Origin: JBOGOC01 sp050747525
GTDB lineage: Bacteria > Acidobacteriota > Polarisedimenticolia > JACPZX01 > DASXTC01
Length of the DNA: 64,000 bases
Direction: 5' to 3'
NCBI GenBank assembly: GCA_050747525.1
Contig: JBOGOC010000086.1
Location: 25,679-89,678 of the forward strand
The translations under genes were made by a program, and so were the position numbers. Each line of letters starts with the position of its first letter. Positions within the stretch are counted from its first letter, which is position 1. Below, in pieces: positions 27,693 to 35,260 of this stretch. The notes under the pieces are model-generated. The model made no database searches. It was not told the DNA's origin and was given only the letters and a program-made list of their open reading frames with translations.

Positions 27693-29240
27693 CTACTGAT
27701 GTGCAGCCTCATTGTTCACTCGCAGGCTCGACACCATTCGCTCGAACGTTGGCCTGAGAGCGTCATAATCCGCCGCCGGAGCGATGAACAACGCGTAGAT
27801 GACGTGCTCGTCCGGCAGCGCACGCGTGAACAAGGTCACTCGCTCCTGCTGCCGGGTGACGGGGGAGAGTCCAGACAGGACCACGGACAGAGCGTCGGCT
27901 CCGTTGATTCTGTCGTTGCGCTGAGAGCTCGGAACGAGTGCCAGGTTGGGATTGGTGCCCAGGATCTCACTCAGAAGATCGTTGGTCGCCCGGGCGAGCT
28001 GCGTGCGATCGCCGGTGCGGGAACCGCCTCCCGCGAGGAAACCCTGGCTCGACCCGTAGGAGCCGGCGAATCTCTCACTCGCATCCTCATTATTGAAAGG
28101 ATCGTAGTGATTGATGATCACACCGTGAACGAGGTCCCGCTCCTCGCCGCCGTTGTCCACGAATCCGCCCTCCGGCGCCATGGTCACGCCGCTGCCGTTC
28201 ATCGCCTCGTAGACATGCCAGTTCGCCGGATAGTCCATCGTGAAGAACTGCCGGCGCTGCTCGAAGGTGCGGAACTGTATCGAGGGCGGTTCGACGTTCT
28301 GGATGGCGGCCACGCGCGCGAGGGGCGTGCTGCCCTGCGCCCGCGACTTGGCCTGGGCGATCTGCAGCATCGAGGGTGGGGGAGCCATTTTCCGCAGATT
28401 CGACCTGACCTGCGAGAAACCTCCTACCGGCTGCGTGGGCCGGACCTTCAGCAGCTTCATCTCCTTTTTCACGCGGGCGGCGCGGTCGCCGGGGGTCGGA
28501 TGGGAGCTGAAGAACTGCTCGACCTTGCTCGGCTCCTTCCTTTTCTTGCCCTCGAGCATCTGGAAGAACGCGACCATGTCCATGGGATCGTATCCGGCCT
28601 TGGCGAGCATCTGGGCGCCCACGACGTCGGCCTGCTCTTCGTCGGTGCGGCTGAACTTGAGGAAGAGCGCATTCATCCCGAAGCCGCCGACGGCAGCTAT
28701 CGTTTTCTCGGTCGAGCGGTTGTCGTTCGCAACCAGGCCCCCGAGAATCCCGAGCCCCGTCTGGCCGAGGTAGGCTTTCGATGCCTGGTTGGTGCCATGC
28801 CTTAGCGCGACGTGCGCCATTTCGTGGGCCATGACCCCTGCGAGCATCCCTTCCGATCCGGCCGCATCGATGAGGCCGCGGTTCAGGTACAAGTAACCGC
28901 CCGGCAGAGCGAAGGCGTTGATGTCCGAGGCGTTCACCAGCTTGACCTGGTATGGGTAGTCGGCGCCAGGTGCGAACTTCGCGAGGCGAGCGGTGATCGC
29001 ATTGATGTACAGAGCCGTCGACCTGTCGCTGAGGATGGGGAGCTGCTGCTCGGCTTCGGCAGCTGACTGCCGTCCGATTTCCTGATCCTGTTCCACGGAG
29101 AAAAGATTGAAGCCAGGCCGGATGCGAGTCTGCCCCATGACCGACCCGACGGGCAGAGCCAAGGACATCACCATGAGACCCACCACCATCCGACTCCGAG
29201 CATCGTGTGCGGCCATGCCTGTCACCTCGTCATCTGTCAT
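27693..29240 (-). CDS. Exported M48-family metalloprotease
   Basis: 515 aa from the ATG at 29240 (AAGGA 7 nt upstream). A membrane or signal segment lies at about residues 15-37. The zinc site is HEMAH in GVMAHEMAHVALRHG, with the third ligand expected in the DEEQADVVGAQ helix; HPTPGDRAARV follows. This is the BepA/YfgC-like or Oma1-like arrangement for quality control of envelope proteins. The C-terminal half (about 310-515) is a non-catalytic domain ending with DEHVIYALFIAPAADYDALRPTFERM. Its start overlaps the sigma-factor stop by ATGA. Element D lies just upstream, inside that sigma gene. Confidence 0.88.
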   Translation of the reverse strand: MTDDEVTGMAAHDARSRMVVGLMVMSLALPVGSVMGQTRIRPGFNLFSVEQDQEIGRQSAAEAEQQLPILSDRSTALYINAITARLAKFAPGADYPYQVKLVNASDINAFALPGGYLYLNRGLIDAAGSEGMLAGVMAHEMAHVALRHGTNQASKAYLGQTGLGILGGLVANDNRSTEKTIAAVGGFGMNALFLKFSRTDEEQADVVGAQMLAKAGYDPMDMVAFFQMLEGKKRKEPSKVEQFFSSHPTPGDRAARVKKEMKLLKVRPTQPVGGFSQVRSNLRKMAPPPSMLQIAQAKSRAQGSTPLARVAAIQNVEPPSIQFRTFEQRRQFFTMDYPANWHVYEAMNGSGVTMAPEGGFVDNGGEERDLVHGVIINHYDPFNNEDASERFAGSYGSSQGFLAGGGSRTGDRTQLARATNDLLSEILGTNPNLALVPSSQRNDRINGADALSVVLSGLSPVTRQQERVTLFTRALPDEHVIYALFIAPAADYDALRPTFERMVSSLRVNNEAAHQ

Positions 29241-30286
29241 TGAAGATCCTTCTGCCCGTTGCGCCATAGGGTCGCACAGGGCAGGACGCCCGGAAGTCGG
29301 GCCGCACCTGAATGCGCCCCTGAGAATCCCTGACGGGCACGCCGGGGCGTCAGTAATTGCTTGTTCTCGGCCATGCGTGAGACGGCCTCGTTCTGGATCT
29401 GCCGCACGCGCTCCCTGGAGAGATGCAACCTGACTCCGATCTCTTCGAGTGTGTGCTCAGTCTCACCGTCGAGTCCGTAACGCAGCGTGAGAACGGACCG
29501 CTGTCGCGGTGACAGCTTCTTCAGAAGGGTGGTGACGTGGTCCTTGACCTCCCGCAGATAGACTCCGTGCATCGGGTTGATCGCCTTCCGATCCTCCACT
29601 TCGATGAGGCCGTCACGCTCCTCGTAGGCCCCTCGGTCGAGAGAGACCGAATGCTGGAGGCGGCGCGCTCCCTGCCAGTCCTTGAAGGAAATGAGGTCAA
29701 ATTCATCGACTGTCGCCTCGATGTCGAGGTCGGATTCCAATCCGCCCCTGTTCTCGAGCATCCGATCGATGATCCTCATCTTCTGATGCATGTGGAAGGG
29801 GATGCGAATGATGTCACGCTTTTCGCAGATGGCGTGAATGAGCGCCTGCCGGATCCACCAGGAAGCGTAGGTTGAGAAACGGGTGCCTCTTCGAGGATCG
29901 AATTTCTCGACCGCGCGCATCAGTCCGAGGTTGCCTTCCTGGATCAGATCCTGGAGTGGCATCCCGGAGCTGCGGCAGCGCTTGGCCCAGTGGATCACGA
30001 GCCTCAAGTTCCTGCTGATCATCTCCTCCAGGGCCGCCGGATCGCCCCTCGTGGTGCGATAGGCCAGGGCCCGTTCGGCCGGAGCGGAAAGGAGGTCAAA
30101 GCGCGAGACCTCCCTCAGATAGCATTCCAGGGACTCGGCGCCACCGGGCACGGACTCCGCCGTTGCCGGGTCCAGGACTTCGGCCATGGTTGGATCGACG
30201 CCTGAGCAAGGGTCGGCGCCCTTGGGAGAATCGTCGTGTTGTCTCACGCCGCACCTCGCTTCCTGCGTCGTCGGAATGCAGACCAT
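29237..30286 (-). CDS. RpoD-family (group 2/3) alternative sigma factor
   Basis: 349 aa as drawn. Region 1.2/2: LECYLREVSRFDLLSAPAERALA, NLRLVIHWAKRC, DLIQEGNLGLMRAVEKFDPRRGTRFSTYASWWIRQAL (2.3-2.4). Region 3: RIPFHMHQKMRIIDRM. Region 4.2: HTLEEIGVRLHLSRERVRQIQNEAVSRM. There is no region 1.1, as in stress sigma factors. The first ATG has AGGA 8 nt upstream; a GTG at 30247 and an ATG at 30187 are alternatives. The last about 34 residues (after LLTPRRA) are encoded by promoter element D, so the C-terminal tail is probably a by-product. It may recognise the elements in this island, which is untested. Confidence 0.88.
   Translation of the reverse strand: MVCIPTTQEARCGVRQHDDSPKGADPCSGVDPTMAEVLDPATAESVPGGAESLECYLREVSRFDLLSAPAERALAYRTTRGDPAALEEMISRNLRLVIHWAKRCRSSGMPLQDLIQEGNLGLMRAVEKFDPRRGTRFSTYASWWIRQALIHAICEKRDIIRIPFHMHQKMRIIDRMLENRGGLESDLDIEATVDEFDLISFKDWQGARRLQHSVSLDRGAYEERDGLIEVEDRKAINPMHGVYLREVKDHVTTLLKKLSPRQRSVLTLRYGLDGETEHTLEEIGVRLHLSRERVRQIQNEAVSRMAENKQLLTPRRARQGFSGAHSGAARLPGVLPCATLWRNGQKDLQ
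29264..29334 (-). promoter_or_regulatory. Stress-island promoter element D, inside the sigma gene
   Basis: From 29334 on the minus strand: GTCAGGGATTCTCA, ATTCAGGTG ending at position 30, CGGCCCGAC, 15 nt, CCTGTGCGA. It lies wholly within the 3' coding end of the sigma gene and 24 bp before the M48 start, giving the protease unit its own promoter besides read-through from sigma. Confidence 0.75.
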
Positions 30287-30321
30287 GGTCGTCGTCCTGG
30301 AGAATCGGATTCCTTGTGATG

Positions 30322-30873
30322 CTAGAACCAGAACTTGACGCCGGCCGTGCCAAGAACGAGCGTGTTGGGATTCTCACCGGTCAGGGCGTGGAGCGTGCCC
30401 TCGAACTCGAGCGCCCAGCGCGATCCGAGGAACCAGTCGAGGCCGCCGCCTCCGTTCACACCGAACACGTTTTCATCGAATTGGGAAGGCAGGTCGGACG
30501 AACCGTCCTTCTGATAGAGCCCGACTCCTCCCGTGACATACGGATGGATCCGGCCGCCCTCCCAGTTGTAGAGGACATTCGCATCGAGAAACGTGAAATC
30601 AAGGCTCGCGTCCCCGGAGAGGTCGGTGTCGAACGAGGTGGTGCCGAGCAGGCCCCGCCACGAGATGCGCGGGGTGGAGTAGTACTCGAACGACCCCGTG
30701 AAAACCGGTTCGACTTCGTCGAAGTCGTCGTCGAACGCGTTGGCGAACCCGGCGTTGAAGCTCACCGCCATGTCGCCTTCCTTCGGGGCCGTCGATGTCG
30801 CAGCCAGCGAGGCGATCGGGCCTGCCATGAGCAGGAGCCCGAAGAGAAGCAGCGCTTTCGGTATCCGAACCAT
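30322..30873 (-). CDS. Small outer-membrane beta-barrel protein
   Basis: 183 aa from the ATG at 30873, which begins a signal peptide (MVRIPKALLLFGLLLMAGPIASLA) and has AGGAGG upstream. The mature part reads as an eight-strand barrel of the OmpA/OmpW-like outer-membrane class (MAVSFNAGFANAFDDDFDEV, HPYVTGGVGLYQKDG, GVNGGGGLDWFLGSRWALEFEGTLHAL) and ends in Phe (GVKFWF), the usual barrel-assembly signal. Porin or adhesin role unknown. It ends 35 bp before the sigma-factor start. I found no copy of the island element in the 128 bp upstream. Confidence 0.75.
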   Translation of the reverse strand: MVRIPKALLLFGLLLMAGPIASLAATSTAPKEGDMAVSFNAGFANAFDDDFDEVEPVFTGSFEYYSTPRISWRGLLGTTSFDTDLSGDASLDFTFLDANVLYNWEGGRIHPYVTGGVGLYQKDGSSDLPSQFDENVFGVNGGGGLDWFLGSRWALEFEGTLHALTGENPNTLVLGTAGVKFWF

Positions 30874-31001
30874 AAAGTGTGTGCCTCCTGGAGTCTGCAG
30901 ATCCGTTTGGGTCGTGTGTTGGGGGAACGTGGGCGGAGTCCTGAAGATGGGCTCCCCGGGCCGAGAAGCCGAGGGAGCCATTCCTCAGAGTCAGGATCAA
31001 T

Positions 31002-31406
31002 TCAATCGAGCTTGGTGCCCTTGAAGGTGTACGTCAGGACGGATCCGTCGTTCTTCGTCCAAATCAACTTGCCTTCGAGGTTGTTGCCGTGAACTGTGCC
31101 TGTCCAGACGGAATTACCTTCGCCGGCGCTCGTCCGCGACGCTTTGAAGGTAAAGTCCTTTTCGCCGGCCTTCGAAACGGAGTAGGGCGTCGCTTCGAAC
31201 CCGACTTTCGGAGCGCTCACGGTGACGTTCCCATCCGCGAACGTCAGAGTGTCCTTGAACTGCTTCTCACCCTTGGCCTGGGCCATCGTGTCCGGTTCGA
31301 CGTCGACCTTCCAGCTGGTGCCGTCGAGAACCGCGACCCTTTCTTCCGCCATGGCCGCCGTGCAAAGGAGGACTGCGAATGCTGCCAACCAAACGGTCTT
31401 TCTCAT
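31002..31406 (-). CDS. Hypothetical periplasmic protein
   Basis: 134 aa from the ATG at 31406, after AGGAG. Signal peptide MRKTVWLAAFAVLLCTAAMAEE. The mature part (LDGTSWKVDVEPDTMAQAKGEKQFKDTLTF..., SVWTGTVHGNNLEGKLIWTKNDGSVLTYTFKG) has a beta-barrel or lipocalin-like alternation but no family I can name. It lies 46 bp after the glycine-zipper gene and could share element E. Confidence 0.7.
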   Translation of the reverse strand: MRKTVWLAAFAVLLCTAAMAEERVAVLDGTSWKVDVEPDTMAQAKGEKQFKDTLTFADGNVTVSAPKVGFEATPYSVSKAGEKDFTFKASRTSAGEGNSVWTGTVHGNNLEGKLIWTKNDGSVLTYTFKGTKLD

Positions 31407-31452
31407 TCTGGTCTCCTGTGTGAGTTGTGAGTGCTGAGTGAGAGTGTCTTTA

Positions 31453-31974
31453 TCAGTGACAGTCGCGAATCGCGTCGACGGGTCCGGGCCCGGCGCACGC
31501 GAGTCGGTTCCAGGCATCGATGGTGGCGTGCCTGGCCTGCGTCCAAAGGAGCTTGGATTCTCCTCTGGCCATGTCCCAGCCGAGCTCGAGCTCGCTCTCG
31601 ACGTCGCGGAAGGGCCGGTTGCCCAATCGGGCGCGGGATTCCCAGCCATACTGATAGGCGGGTCGGTAGTCCGTGTACGGCCGGTTCCGATCGACGTAGT
31701 CGCGCTGGAGGTAGTTCGTGCTCCAGTAGGCGTCCTCCACCGTCGGGTTCACGGCTTCTGCCGCGGTCTGGCCGGCCAGGGCACCCGTCGCGGCGCCGAT
31801 CGCGCCACCGACGACCCCCCCGAGCGGCCCGCCCACGGCGGTGCCGATCGCCGCGCCGGCCACCGCTCCTCCGGCGGCGCCGACACCGGTGCCCAGCGGG
31901 TGCCAGCCGGATCCGCCGGTGATCGGTTTGTGATTCGAGTTGATCATGAGCTTCGGGTCATGGTCATGGTTCAT
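31453..31974 (-). CDS. Glycine-zipper stress protein with conserved C-terminal helix domain
   Basis: 173 aa. The N-terminus is soluble (MNHDHDPKLMINSN), followed by an Ala/Gly zipper (about 25-75: GVGAAGGAVAGAAIGTAVGGPLGGVVGGAIGAATG) likely to insert in or lie on a membrane. The C-terminal about 85 residues (YWSTNYLQRDYVDRNRPYTDYRPAYQYGWESRARLG..., ELGWDMARGESKLLWTQARHATIDAWNRL) match a domain seen repeatedly in uncharacterised bacterial stress proteins. GGAG lies 7 nt before the ATG. Element E is 47 bp upstream. Confidence 0.8.
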   Translation of the reverse strand: MNHDHDPKLMINSNHKPITGGSGWHPLGTGVGAAGGAVAGAAIGTAVGGPLGGVVGGAIGAATGALAGQTAAEAVNPTVEDAYWSTNYLQRDYVDRNRPYTDYRPAYQYGWESRARLGNRPFRDVESELELGWDMARGESKLLWTQARHATIDAWNRLACAGPGPVDAIRDCH

Positions 31975-32020
31975 CAGACGTCTCCTTCATGAGTCGTCAC
32001 GCCGTGGTTGCACGGCCGAT

Positions 32021-32091
32021 GTACACCTTCTCACAGGGGGCGGGGGAGGTATGTCCGGCAGCGGGTGAATCCGTGGGTGGGAATCCCTGAC
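32021..32091 (-). promoter_or_regulatory. Stress-island promoter element E
   Basis: From 32091 on the minus strand: GTCAGGGATTCCCA, a diverged second box GATTCACCCG ending at position 30, CTGCCGGAC, 15 nt, CCTGTGAGAAGGTGTAC. The second TCAGG box is the weakest of copies A-G, while the downstream core is near consensus. Confidence 0.7.
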
Positions 32092-32154
32092 AGTCCAGAC
32101 GGGGCGTCGGGACAGTGGTCCTGAAGGTGTGCCCTCGAGCCAGCTCGCCGGCTC

Positions 32155-32388
32155 TTAGCCTACGCGCCTTGACGCGCTCCTGGCGTCATTCGTACTCCTG
32201 CGCGGAGCCCTCGACATGCGCTCCTGTTCATTCTGGGCCTCCATCTGCTGCGCCCGAATCTCCGCGTGAACGTATTCACACACCGAACAGGAACATCCCT
32301 GGCGGAGGTACAGCTCCAACTCCGGAACGGTGAGCCGCCGATATTGCTGCTTCTGCTTGTGCCGGCCAGGCAGCGTGAGTCCGCCCAT
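32155..32388 (-). CDS. Small hypothetical protein with a Cys cluster
   Basis: 77 aa from the ATG at 32388 (GGAGG 8 nt upstream). Contains GCSCSVCEYVHAEIRAQQ, a three-cysteine cluster that might bind metal, followed by a charged helix. I do not recognise the family. Element F is 48 bp upstream, so it is a probable member of the same regulon. Confidence 0.65.
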   Translation of the reverse strand: MGGLTLPGRHKQKQQYRRLTVPELELYLRQGCSCSVCEYVHAEIRAQQMEAQNEQERMSRAPRRSTNDARSASRRVG

Positions 32389-32435
32389 CACATCCCCCTC
32401 CTATGCCCATGGGAAAGCCGCGACGAAATGACGGC

Positions 32436-32506
32436 GCTCAGACTCTCACGGCAGGCGCAGGGGGTCTATCCGGCCACACCTGAATTCGATGAAGGGAATT
32501 CCTGAC
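32436..32506 (-). promoter_or_regulatory. Stress-island promoter element F
   Basis: From 32506 on the minus strand: GTCAGGAATTCCCT, AATTCAGGTG ending at position 30, TGGCCGGAT, 15 nt, GCCGTGAGA. It sits between the response-regulator stop and the small Cys protein. Confidence 0.75.
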
Positions 32507-32526
32507 ACGCTAGGGAAAGAGCGGCG

Positions 32527-33159
32527 TCAGGCTTCGATGATTCCCTTGCGGATGGCATAGCGGACCAGGCCGGCCGTCTCGTGGATGTCGAGCTTGTCCA
32601 TGAGCCGCATCCGATGGGTTTCGATGGTCTTGACGCTTATCCCGAGGCGGGCTGCGATCTCCTTCATCGACTCTCCCTCGGCGATGAGCTGCAGGACCTC
32701 GCGCTCCCGCCCGCTCAGGGGGCTGTTGGGCAACTCTTCCCGGGCGAGATAGGCCTGGACGACGTTCGGCGGCAGAGCGTGGCTCACGTAGAGCGCTCCG
32801 GTGGACACGTCCTTGATCGCCTGTAAGAGGATCGCCGCGGCTTTCGTCTTCAGGAGAAACCCGTTGACCCCGGCCCGCAGCCCCTCGATGATGTACTGGT
32901 CCTCGGTGTGTCTCGTCAGAATGATCAGTTTCGTCTCGGGCGACACCTTCCGGATCTCGCGGGCGGCGTCCAGACCGTTCAGCAGGGGCATTGTCAGGTC
33001 GAGGACGGCCACATCCGGCTTGTGTTTCTCGGCGAGCCGCACCGCCTCTCGACCGTCCAGAGCCTCGCCGGCCACCACGAGTCCCTCGCGCTCCAGGAAG
33101 CTCTTCAGCCCCTGGATGAACATCGCGTGGTCGTCGGCGAGGAGCACTCGTAACGGCAT
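32527..33159 (-). CDS. NarL/FixJ-family response regulator
   Basis: 210 aa from the ATG at 33159. Receiver domain: LLADDHAMF with the acidic pair, phospho-Asp in VAVLDLTMP, the T/S position in LIILTRH and Lys in LLKTKA. C-terminal LuxR-type helix-turn-helix: SGREREVLQLIAEGESMKEIAARLGISVKTIETHRMRLMDKLDI. It lies 2 bp after the histidine kinase gene, its evident partner. The frame continues open upstream but that reading is out of frame with the kinase. It is a candidate for the protein that binds the paired TCAGG boxes. Confidence 0.92.
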   Translation of the reverse strand: MPLRVLLADDHAMFIQGLKSFLEREGLVVAGEALDGREAVRLAEKHKPDVAVLDLTMPLLNGLDAAREIRKVSPETKLIILTRHTEDQYIIEGLRAGVNGFLLKTKAAAILLQAIKDVSTGALYVSHALPPNVVQAYLAREELPNSPLSGREREVLQLIAEGESMKEIAARLGISVKTIETHRMRLMDKLDIHETAGLVRYAIRKGIIEA

Positions 33160-33161
33160 GA

Positions 33162-34091
33162 TCAGCCTTCGAGAGGTATGTACATCAGTAACTCGGTGCC
33201 CTGACCCGGCGCCGATGTGATGAGAAGCGTCCCGTGCACGGAATCCAGCCGCTCGCGCATGCCGACATGACCCAGGACCCGTTCTCCGCGTGTTTCGATC
33301 ACCGCGGATACGTCGAAGCCGACTCCATCGTCGCGGACCGAACAGCGGACCGCACGCGCCTCTCTGGTGACCGCCACGGTGGCGCGGCGCGCCTGAGCGT
33401 GCCTGGTCACGTTGTTGAGAGCCTCCTGGACGTTTCTGTAGAGTGTCGTTTCCACTGCCGAAGGAAGCCGGCCTCCCGTCGAGCCTTCGACGGCGATCGC
33501 CAGCCCGGACCGCTTCGACAACCCATCCGCCAGGAATTCGAGCGCCGGAGCCAGTCCCAGGTCGTCCAGGACGGTCGGCCGGATCTCGTGGGCCAGATGC
33601 CTGAGCTGCTCGTCCATCTGATCCAGAAGGCACCTGACGAGGCTCAGCCGTTCGGTGCCTTCAGGCGAAAGGTCACGGGCCAGCTCCTCGAGCGCGAGAT
33701 TGGTCGAGGCGAGGAGTCCCCCGGCCTCCTCGTGCAGCGCGTGTGCGATCCGCTTCGCCTCCTCCTCGATGCGCTCGTTCATCCGGCGCAGCACCGCGAT
33801 GGCTTCGCGAAAGGCGCGGTGGCTCATTTCGAAGGGCATCAGGCTCTCGATGAAGACCTCTTCCGCGCGCTTGATCAGCAGCGCTTCTTCGATCTCCGCG
33901 GACAGGCTTGGAATGACGTCCTTCATCGCCTGGTGATGGAGGGCCGCGATCCCGAGCACGCCCGCGCCGTTGCTGAGCGTCAAGCGTCCTGTGCTGTAAG
34001 CACGCCGAAGCGCCTGCTCGTTGGGACGAATGAGATAGGCGCGCAGGGCGTCGCAGTACTCTCGCTCCAGGTCGTCGGAGAACCCGCTCAC
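33162..34091 (-). CDS. Cytoplasmic histidine kinase with RsbU-like N-terminal domain
   Basis: 309 aa, no membrane segment. Residues about 5-85 (YCDALRAYLIRPNEQALRRAYSTGRLTLSNGAGVLGIAALHHQAM) resemble the RsbU N-terminal domain, which in Bacillus binds the kinase RsbT. Next comes a HisKA_3 dimerisation helix with the phospho-His in KRIAHALHEEAGG. The HATPase has an N box (NVQEALNNVTRHAQA), DDGVGFD and GHVGMRERLDSVHG. RsbU normally continues into a PP2C phosphatase; here that output is replaced by a histidine kinase. It sits between an RsbT-like gene and the response regulator. Confidence 0.85.
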   Translation of the reverse strand: MSGFSDDLEREYCDALRAYLIRPNEQALRRAYSTGRLTLSNGAGVLGIAALHHQAMKDVIPSLSAEIEEALLIKRAEEVFIESLMPFEMSHRAFREAIAVLRRMNERIEEEAKRIAHALHEEAGGLLASTNLALEELARDLSPEGTERLSLVRCLLDQMDEQLRHLAHEIRPTVLDDLGLAPALEFLADGLSKRSGLAIAVEGSTGGRLPSAVETTLYRNVQEALNNVTRHAQARRATVAVTREARAVRCSVRDDGVGFDVSAVIETRGERVLGHVGMRERLDSVHGTLLITSAPGQGTELLMYIPLEG

Positions 34092-34158
34092 CGTGCGCCC
34101 CCGCGAGAGAGTGAGAGCGGGGCTACTGGGCGAGCAAGCGGTGTCGTGAGAGTCCAGT

Positions 34159-34560
34159 TCATGATTGCCACTTTTTTGCGGTTACAGTCGTTCCTTTGCC
34201 CGGAACAGAGATGATATCGAGACTGTCCACCAGCCCCTTGACTCCTCTCAGGCCGAGGCCCAGACCTCCCGCGACGCTGTACGAAGACTCCACCGTGTCC
34301 TTGATGTTCGGGATGCCCGGACCGTGGTCGCGGGCAATCACCGCAATGCCACGCCGGCCGGAGTCTTCGATGGCGCGAATGAGGATCTCTCCACCTTCGG
34401 CGTGGTCGAGGATGTTGCGCGCCAACTCCGTGATGACCGCAGCCAGCATGGCCTGCTCCCTGGCAGGGAAGCCGGTCTCGGCGGCCAGCATTCGGCCGGC
34501 CTGGCGGGCGGCGATGACGTCGTCGTCGTTGACTATGTTCACCTGAGCCTCGAGGCCCAC
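34159..34560 (-). CDS. rsbT: RsbT-like serine/threonine-protein kinase (GHKL anti-sigma-type regulator)
   Basis: 133 aa with a GTG start and weak ribosome site. Matches RsbT along its length: VIAARQAGRMLAAETGF, ITELARNILDHAEGGEI (N box), VIARDHGPGIPN, GGLGLGLRGVKGLVDSLDI, GKGTTVTAKKW. In known stressosomes RsbT phosphorylates RsbS/RsbR and then activates RsbU. No rsbS or rsbR is in the window. Here it heads an operon with an RsbU-domain histidine kinase and a response regulator, and the weak element H lies 208 bp upstream. Confidence 0.85.
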   Translation of the reverse strand: MGLEAQVNIVNDDDVIAARQAGRMLAAETGFPAREQAMLAAVITELARNILDHAEGGEILIRAIEDSGRRGIAVIARDHGPGIPNIKDTVESSYSVAGGLGLGLRGVKGLVDSLDIISVPGKGTTVTAKKWQS

Positions 34561-34767
34561 TCGTACGGGCCCGGTGGTCCAGATGTCCCGAATCCCCGGA
34601 TGGATATCTCCCGTCTCCGGCGTGCTGTGCCGCCGTGGACATTACGTAAGATGACAAGAAATGTATCATCTCAAAGGCCATGCGGTCCACGAATCGCTCT
34701 GCATCACCTGGACTGGCATGTCCGGAATCTTTCGTCGAAGGTGTCTCGTCGTTTCCTAGGTCAGGAC

Positions 34768-34838
34768 ACGATCTTGTACCTACCGCTCCACGCTCACAAG
34801 TCAGGAGGTGCCTGAATCGACCGCGGGGACGTCCTGAC
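34768..34838 (-). promoter_or_regulatory. Degenerate stress-island element H upstream of the rsbT operon
   Basis: From 34838 on the minus strand: GTCAGGACGTCC, GATTCAGGCA ending at position 30, then CCTCCTGAC. The two upstream boxes and the GAC box keep the exact spacing, but the core (GGTAGGTAC) departs from GTGnGA. It could be an activator-bound but weak promoter, or a decayed copy. Confidence 0.4.
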
Positions 34839-34857
34839 CGGGCCGCCATGGGACAGG

Positions 34858-35211
34858 CCCCTCCGCCCCGAGATCGTTCGAGTTGCGCAACGACCTGCCG
34901 CCCGTCTGGAGCGCCAGCGTGGCCTGCAAGCCGACCGCGGAGTCCATTCCCGCTTGGGCCGCAGGCCCCATGACCATGGGCAGACTCCCCGAATACCGCA
35001 TGGAGGTTCCGCCGCATCCGCCAGCCCCCCCGCGTGCACTTTGTAGATCGAGATTCCCGAAGCCTCGGCGGTGGCAACGAGGTCATCGACAGCCTCGATC
35101 AGGCTGATCCCATGCAGAAAATGACGTGGTGTCGCAGAGGGTCATGTACTGGGCCCCGGGCTCGAGGCGCAGCGCGTCGGTCACCAGCACGAGGTTGATT
35201 CTCTCCTTGCG
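34858..35211 (-). pseudogene. Frameshifted remnant of a VWFA-related secreted protein
   Basis: Minus-strand frames in turn give RINLVLVTDALRLEPGAQYM, ISLIEAVDDLVATAEASGIS plus IYKVHAGGL, and VGLQATLALQTGGRSLRNSN plus DLGAEG. These fall in the order and spacing of the end of VWFA-related domains common in Acidobacteria (VSDGLxL..., L..AN.SGVT.Y...AGL, ..TGGRA..NTNDL). They are in different frames and there is no intact ORF. The copy abuts the oppositely oriented glycine-zipper pseudogene, pointing to a rearrangement near 35210. Confidence 0.45.
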
Positions 35212-35260
35212 GCGGGGCCACGACCACGACGTCGCCGAGCGCTTCTTCTCGCCCGCGCGC

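Noticed and set aside
30935..30985. Possible ninth promoter element upstream of the outer-membrane protein at 30873
   Set aside because: A TTCAGG occurs on the minus strand, but no GTCAGG lies 22 bp before it and the downstream boxes are missing.
30955..30985. Hairpin GGCTCCC...GGGGAGCC as a terminator for the gene at 31002
   Set aside because: The stem is imperfect, the loop is long and no T-tract follows on the minus strand.
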